From Geothrix edaphica (lineage in GTDB: Bacteria > Acidobacteriota > Holophagae > Holophagales > Holophagaceae), in NCBI RefSeq assembly GCF_030268045.1, contig NZ_BSDC01000005.1:1-53728 (forward strand): 53,728 bases of DNA, given 5' to 3'. This document shows positions 51,953 to 53,728 of the stretch, one piece after another. Each line of letters begins with the position of its first letter. Position 1 is the stretch's first letter. The notes under the pieces were generated by a model. The model saw only the letters and a program-made list of their open reading frames with translations, had not been told where the DNA came from and did not search any database. Made by a program: the position numbers and the translations under genes.

Positions 51953-53563
51953 TTAAAAAGGTCGCACCAGGTCGGTTTGGAAGAGGTACATCGTCGAGTC
52001 GTTGCCGTAGCCCGAATCTGGGACCACGGCCAGGCCGTTACGACCCCAGCGGACGAGCCGCTGGGGCGTTGAAATCATGCCATGGAGGATCAAGGCACCA
52101 ACCTGATTCAGGGTGGTGAGGTCGTAGACGAATACATATCCGGTTCCATAGGTACCGGAGGCTCCCACGAAGTAGATGCGGTTGTTCGGCGGATCCACCA
52201 GGAACCGGCTGTCCGAGGGAACCACAATCCGCTTCGACAACGGGGCCAGGGTGGCTGAGTCGATCACCAGCCCACTGCTGGTGTACAGCTTCCCCCCAGA
52301 AATGGCGAGGCCAGTACCAAAGCCGATATCCAGCGTGCCGGATCGACCGATGGAGGCAAGACCGGAGCCATCGACTGTGTAGGCCCGCATATCAAAGGTT
52401 GTGAGGCCATTATTCAGGGCGTAGACCTTGGCTCCCGCCTCATCGATGGCGATGCAGTCCCGGTAGCCGTCAACAGCCCCGTGGAGGCTTCGGGGCGTCC
52501 CGTCGTCATAGATCACGATCTCCTGCGTCGGTGGGAAGCTGGTGGATTTCCCGACCATCACTGAATTGGGCGAACCGGGAACCGCCGCCAGACTCACCGT
52601 TCCACCCGACACAAGGTCGATGGTGGACAACGGGGCGAGGCTGGGCCAGGCGAGCCGCCGGATCAGACTGGATTGGGTCGATCCCGTGTAGATCGATCCC
52701 TTGTCGCTGGCGAGCATGAGAGCACTCGGATTGTCGGCCAGGGGCAGCAGGGGGGTCACTTGCCCCGACCTGGGGTCGATCTGGATAAGGCTCTTGGGAT
52801 GGGCGGAGGTCGTATCGGGAACGATGGCCAGGAGGTTCCCATCCGCAGGCGACTCAACCATGCCCGAGACCGGCTGATTCAGCGTGATGTTCACAATCTG
52901 GGCGGGTGTGATCCACCCTGCGCTTTGGCTGTAGAGGGCCGCCACCGCATAACCCGGCCTGGCGACTTCCTGTTCCGGGATGGTGGTGCTTGCATAACCC
53001 AGCGCCAGATTGACCGTCGTCGGCATGGCCAGGCCATTCCAGATGATGACCGTGTCCTTGTCCACAGGCATGCCCGAGAAGGACAGCGTGAATGCGGGAG
53101 AACCGGCGCCCACCTTCGTGGGCGAGGTCATGGGCACCGGACCGTCATTCAGGCTTCCGCGGATGAAGTAGATCGGTTCGGAAAGTTCTGGTGTGGGCCC
53201 CGGGTTCCGGACCCGACACGTGCCACCGGGAATCAGATCCGCGGTGTTGACGAAAACCGATAGCCGATTCGGCCCCAGATAGGTGGTGGGGCATTCCCTG
53301 CCGTTCAGCAGGACCGCGGAGGTGCTGATGAAGTTGACGCCTGGTATGGACAGCTGGAAGGAGGGCGAGCCTGAGGGATAGATGATGGCGGCCGCCATGA
53401 TCCTTGGCGCGGTAGGAGAAACGGTCTGGCTCGGAGTCCCGCCGCCCCCTCCGCCTCCCCCGCCGCAGGCCATGGCCAGGCAGAGCGCCCAGAGCGATAC
53501 CGCCCTGGAAAACAGGCCACGCCATGAGGTGGCAGGAGAGATGGATCTGTCGCAGAAACGCAT
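51953..53563 (-). CDS. Lipoprotein with TIG-like domain and propeller-like region
   Basis: A 536-residue lipoprotein. Residues 1-32 end in a lipobox (LAMAC, Cys33), followed by nine glycines encoded by mixed Gly codons. A TIG/IPT-like segment follows near 55-110 (SFQLSIPGVNFISTSAVLLNG then TYLGPNRLSVFVNTADL), and a second near 145-200. From about 230 to the end, repeated units (DNPSALMLASDKGSIYTG, DCIAIDEAGAKVYALNNG, FLVDPPNNRIYFVGASG) look like an SMP-30/NHL-type propeller. It appears less GC-rich than the left half of the window. Surface adhesion or sensing is possible but not shown. Confidence 0.75.
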   Translation of the reverse strand: MRFCDRSISPATSWRGLFSRAVSLWALCLAMACGGGGGGGGGTPSQTVSPTAPRIMAAAIIYPSGSPSFQLSIPGVNFISTSAVLLNGRECPTTYLGPNRLSVFVNTADLIPGGTCRVRNPGPTPELSEPIYFIRGSLNDGPVPMTSPTKVGAGSPAFTLSFSGMPVDKDTVIIWNGLAMPTTVNLALGYASTTIPEQEVARPGYAVAALYSQSAGWITPAQIVNITLNQPVSGMVESPADGNLLAIVPDTTSAHPKSLIQIDPRSGQVTPLLPLADNPSALMLASDKGSIYTGSTQSSLIRRLAWPSLAPLSTIDLVSGGTVSLAAVPGSPNSVMVGKSTSFPPTQEIVIYDDGTPRSLHGAVDGYRDCIAIDEAGAKVYALNNGLTTFDMRAYTVDGSGLASIGRSGTLDIGFGTGLAISGGKLYTSSGLVIDSATLAPLSKRIVVPSDSRFLVDPPNNRIYFVGASGTYGTGYVFVYDLTTLNQVGALILHGMISTPQRLVRWGRNGLAVVPDSGYGNDSTMYLFQTDLVRPF

Positions 53564-53622
53564 GGGAACCCCATGAGCAGGATGGGTTTTGACGTCCTCC
53601 CGGAAAACTAGACCAAGGATAA

Positions 53623-53728
53623 TGTGAGTCCTCCCCCTCTGGAGGGCCCCTTGAGAAAGAGCAGATACACCGAGGAGCAGATCATCTTGGCCTTGAAAGA
53701 GCACGAGGCCGGCAGGACGACGGCACAG
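53623..53728 (+). mobile_element. Left end of an IS3-family insertion sequence
   Basis: The last bases hold the start of an IS3-type OrfA, preceded by TGAGTCCTCCCCCT, which could be the left inverted repeat (beginning TG, as IS3 ends do). The element continues past the right edge, so its end, target duplication and orfB are not visible. The exact left boundary (53623 or 53625) is a guess. Confidence 0.65.
53651..53728 (+). CDS. IS3-family transposase OrfA, N-terminal fragment
   Basis: The 26 visible residues read MRKSRYTEEQIILALKEHEA then GRTTAQ (the first codon is TTG), the standard N-terminus of IS3-family OrfA proteins of the kind RFTEEQI..LKEHEAG. GGAGG lies five bases before the TTG. 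The gene is cut by the window edge. OrfA supplies the helix-turn-helix part of the transposase and is usually joined to OrfB by programmed frameshifting. Confidence 0.8.
   Translation, partial: MRKSRYTEEQIILALKEHEAGRTTAQ

Overview
The window is GC-rich bacterial chromosome with tightly packed genes, many four-base start/stop overlaps, and sec/lipoprotein signals plus outer-membrane barrel proteins that indicate a diderm (Gram-negative) cell. My best guess is an Acidobacteriota of the Holophaga/Geothrix type. That is an inference from the look of the proteins, not something the sequence proves. No plasmid or phage backbone is visible. The left edge appears to be the promoter and leader of an rRNA operon running leftward out of the window, and the right edge is the start of an IS3-family insertion sequence.

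Layout. 1-8.2 kb: rRNA leader, phosphoglucose isomerase (pgi) divergent from galU, a copper-resistance operon (merR-copZ-copA) with its own MerR-type promoter, mnmG with a duplicated 5' end and a REP-like palindrome pair upstream, and pssA. 8.2-11.8 kb (minus): a coupled run of an exported protein, a Yip1-like protein, a DUF2752 protein, a roadblock/LC7 protein and a nucleoside transporter. 11.9-20.2 kb (plus): an envelope trio (TPR/NHL protein, PEGA/PDZ-like/TPR protein, DUF4845 protein), aroA, and a 1008-residue sigma-54 activator that overlaps aroA. 20.2-25.3 kb (minus): mutL, then a four-gene set of ApbE, porin, FMN-binding protein and membrane b-type cytochrome-like protein, preceded by two Fur-like palindromes. 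25.3-30.4 kb: a large exported metallopeptidase-like protein, a membrane phosphoesterase, a half-size GDT1 transporter and an RNase D-like exonuclease. 30.4-38.9 kb: uvrA, CHAD protein plus histidine kinase, murI, prmA and an orphan sigma-54 activator. 39.0-43.1 kb (plus): thioredoxin-like protein, thpR, outer-membrane protein, PafA-type alkaline phosphatase and sirtuin, mostly overlapping. 43.1-53.6 kb (minus): an alpha/beta hydrolase, an eight-repeat propeller protein, a series of small accessory proteins (SRPBCC, oxidoreductase, VOC, DUF1801, TspO, DUF4440) and a large TIG-type lipoprotein.

The most interesting functional unit is the ApbE/porin/FMN-binding/cytochrome module. ApbE can attach FMN covalently to the neighbouring FMN-binding protein, the membrane protein carries paired histidines suited to heme, and the porin supplies an outer-membrane component. 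Together they look like a flavin-based extracytoplasmic electron-transfer or iron-reduction system, possibly iron-regulated. Other notable points are the 42-bp mnmG duplication, several genes with a -10-like hexamer exactly six bases before the ATG (possible leaderless mRNAs), and an EPSP synthase with an altered active-site loop.
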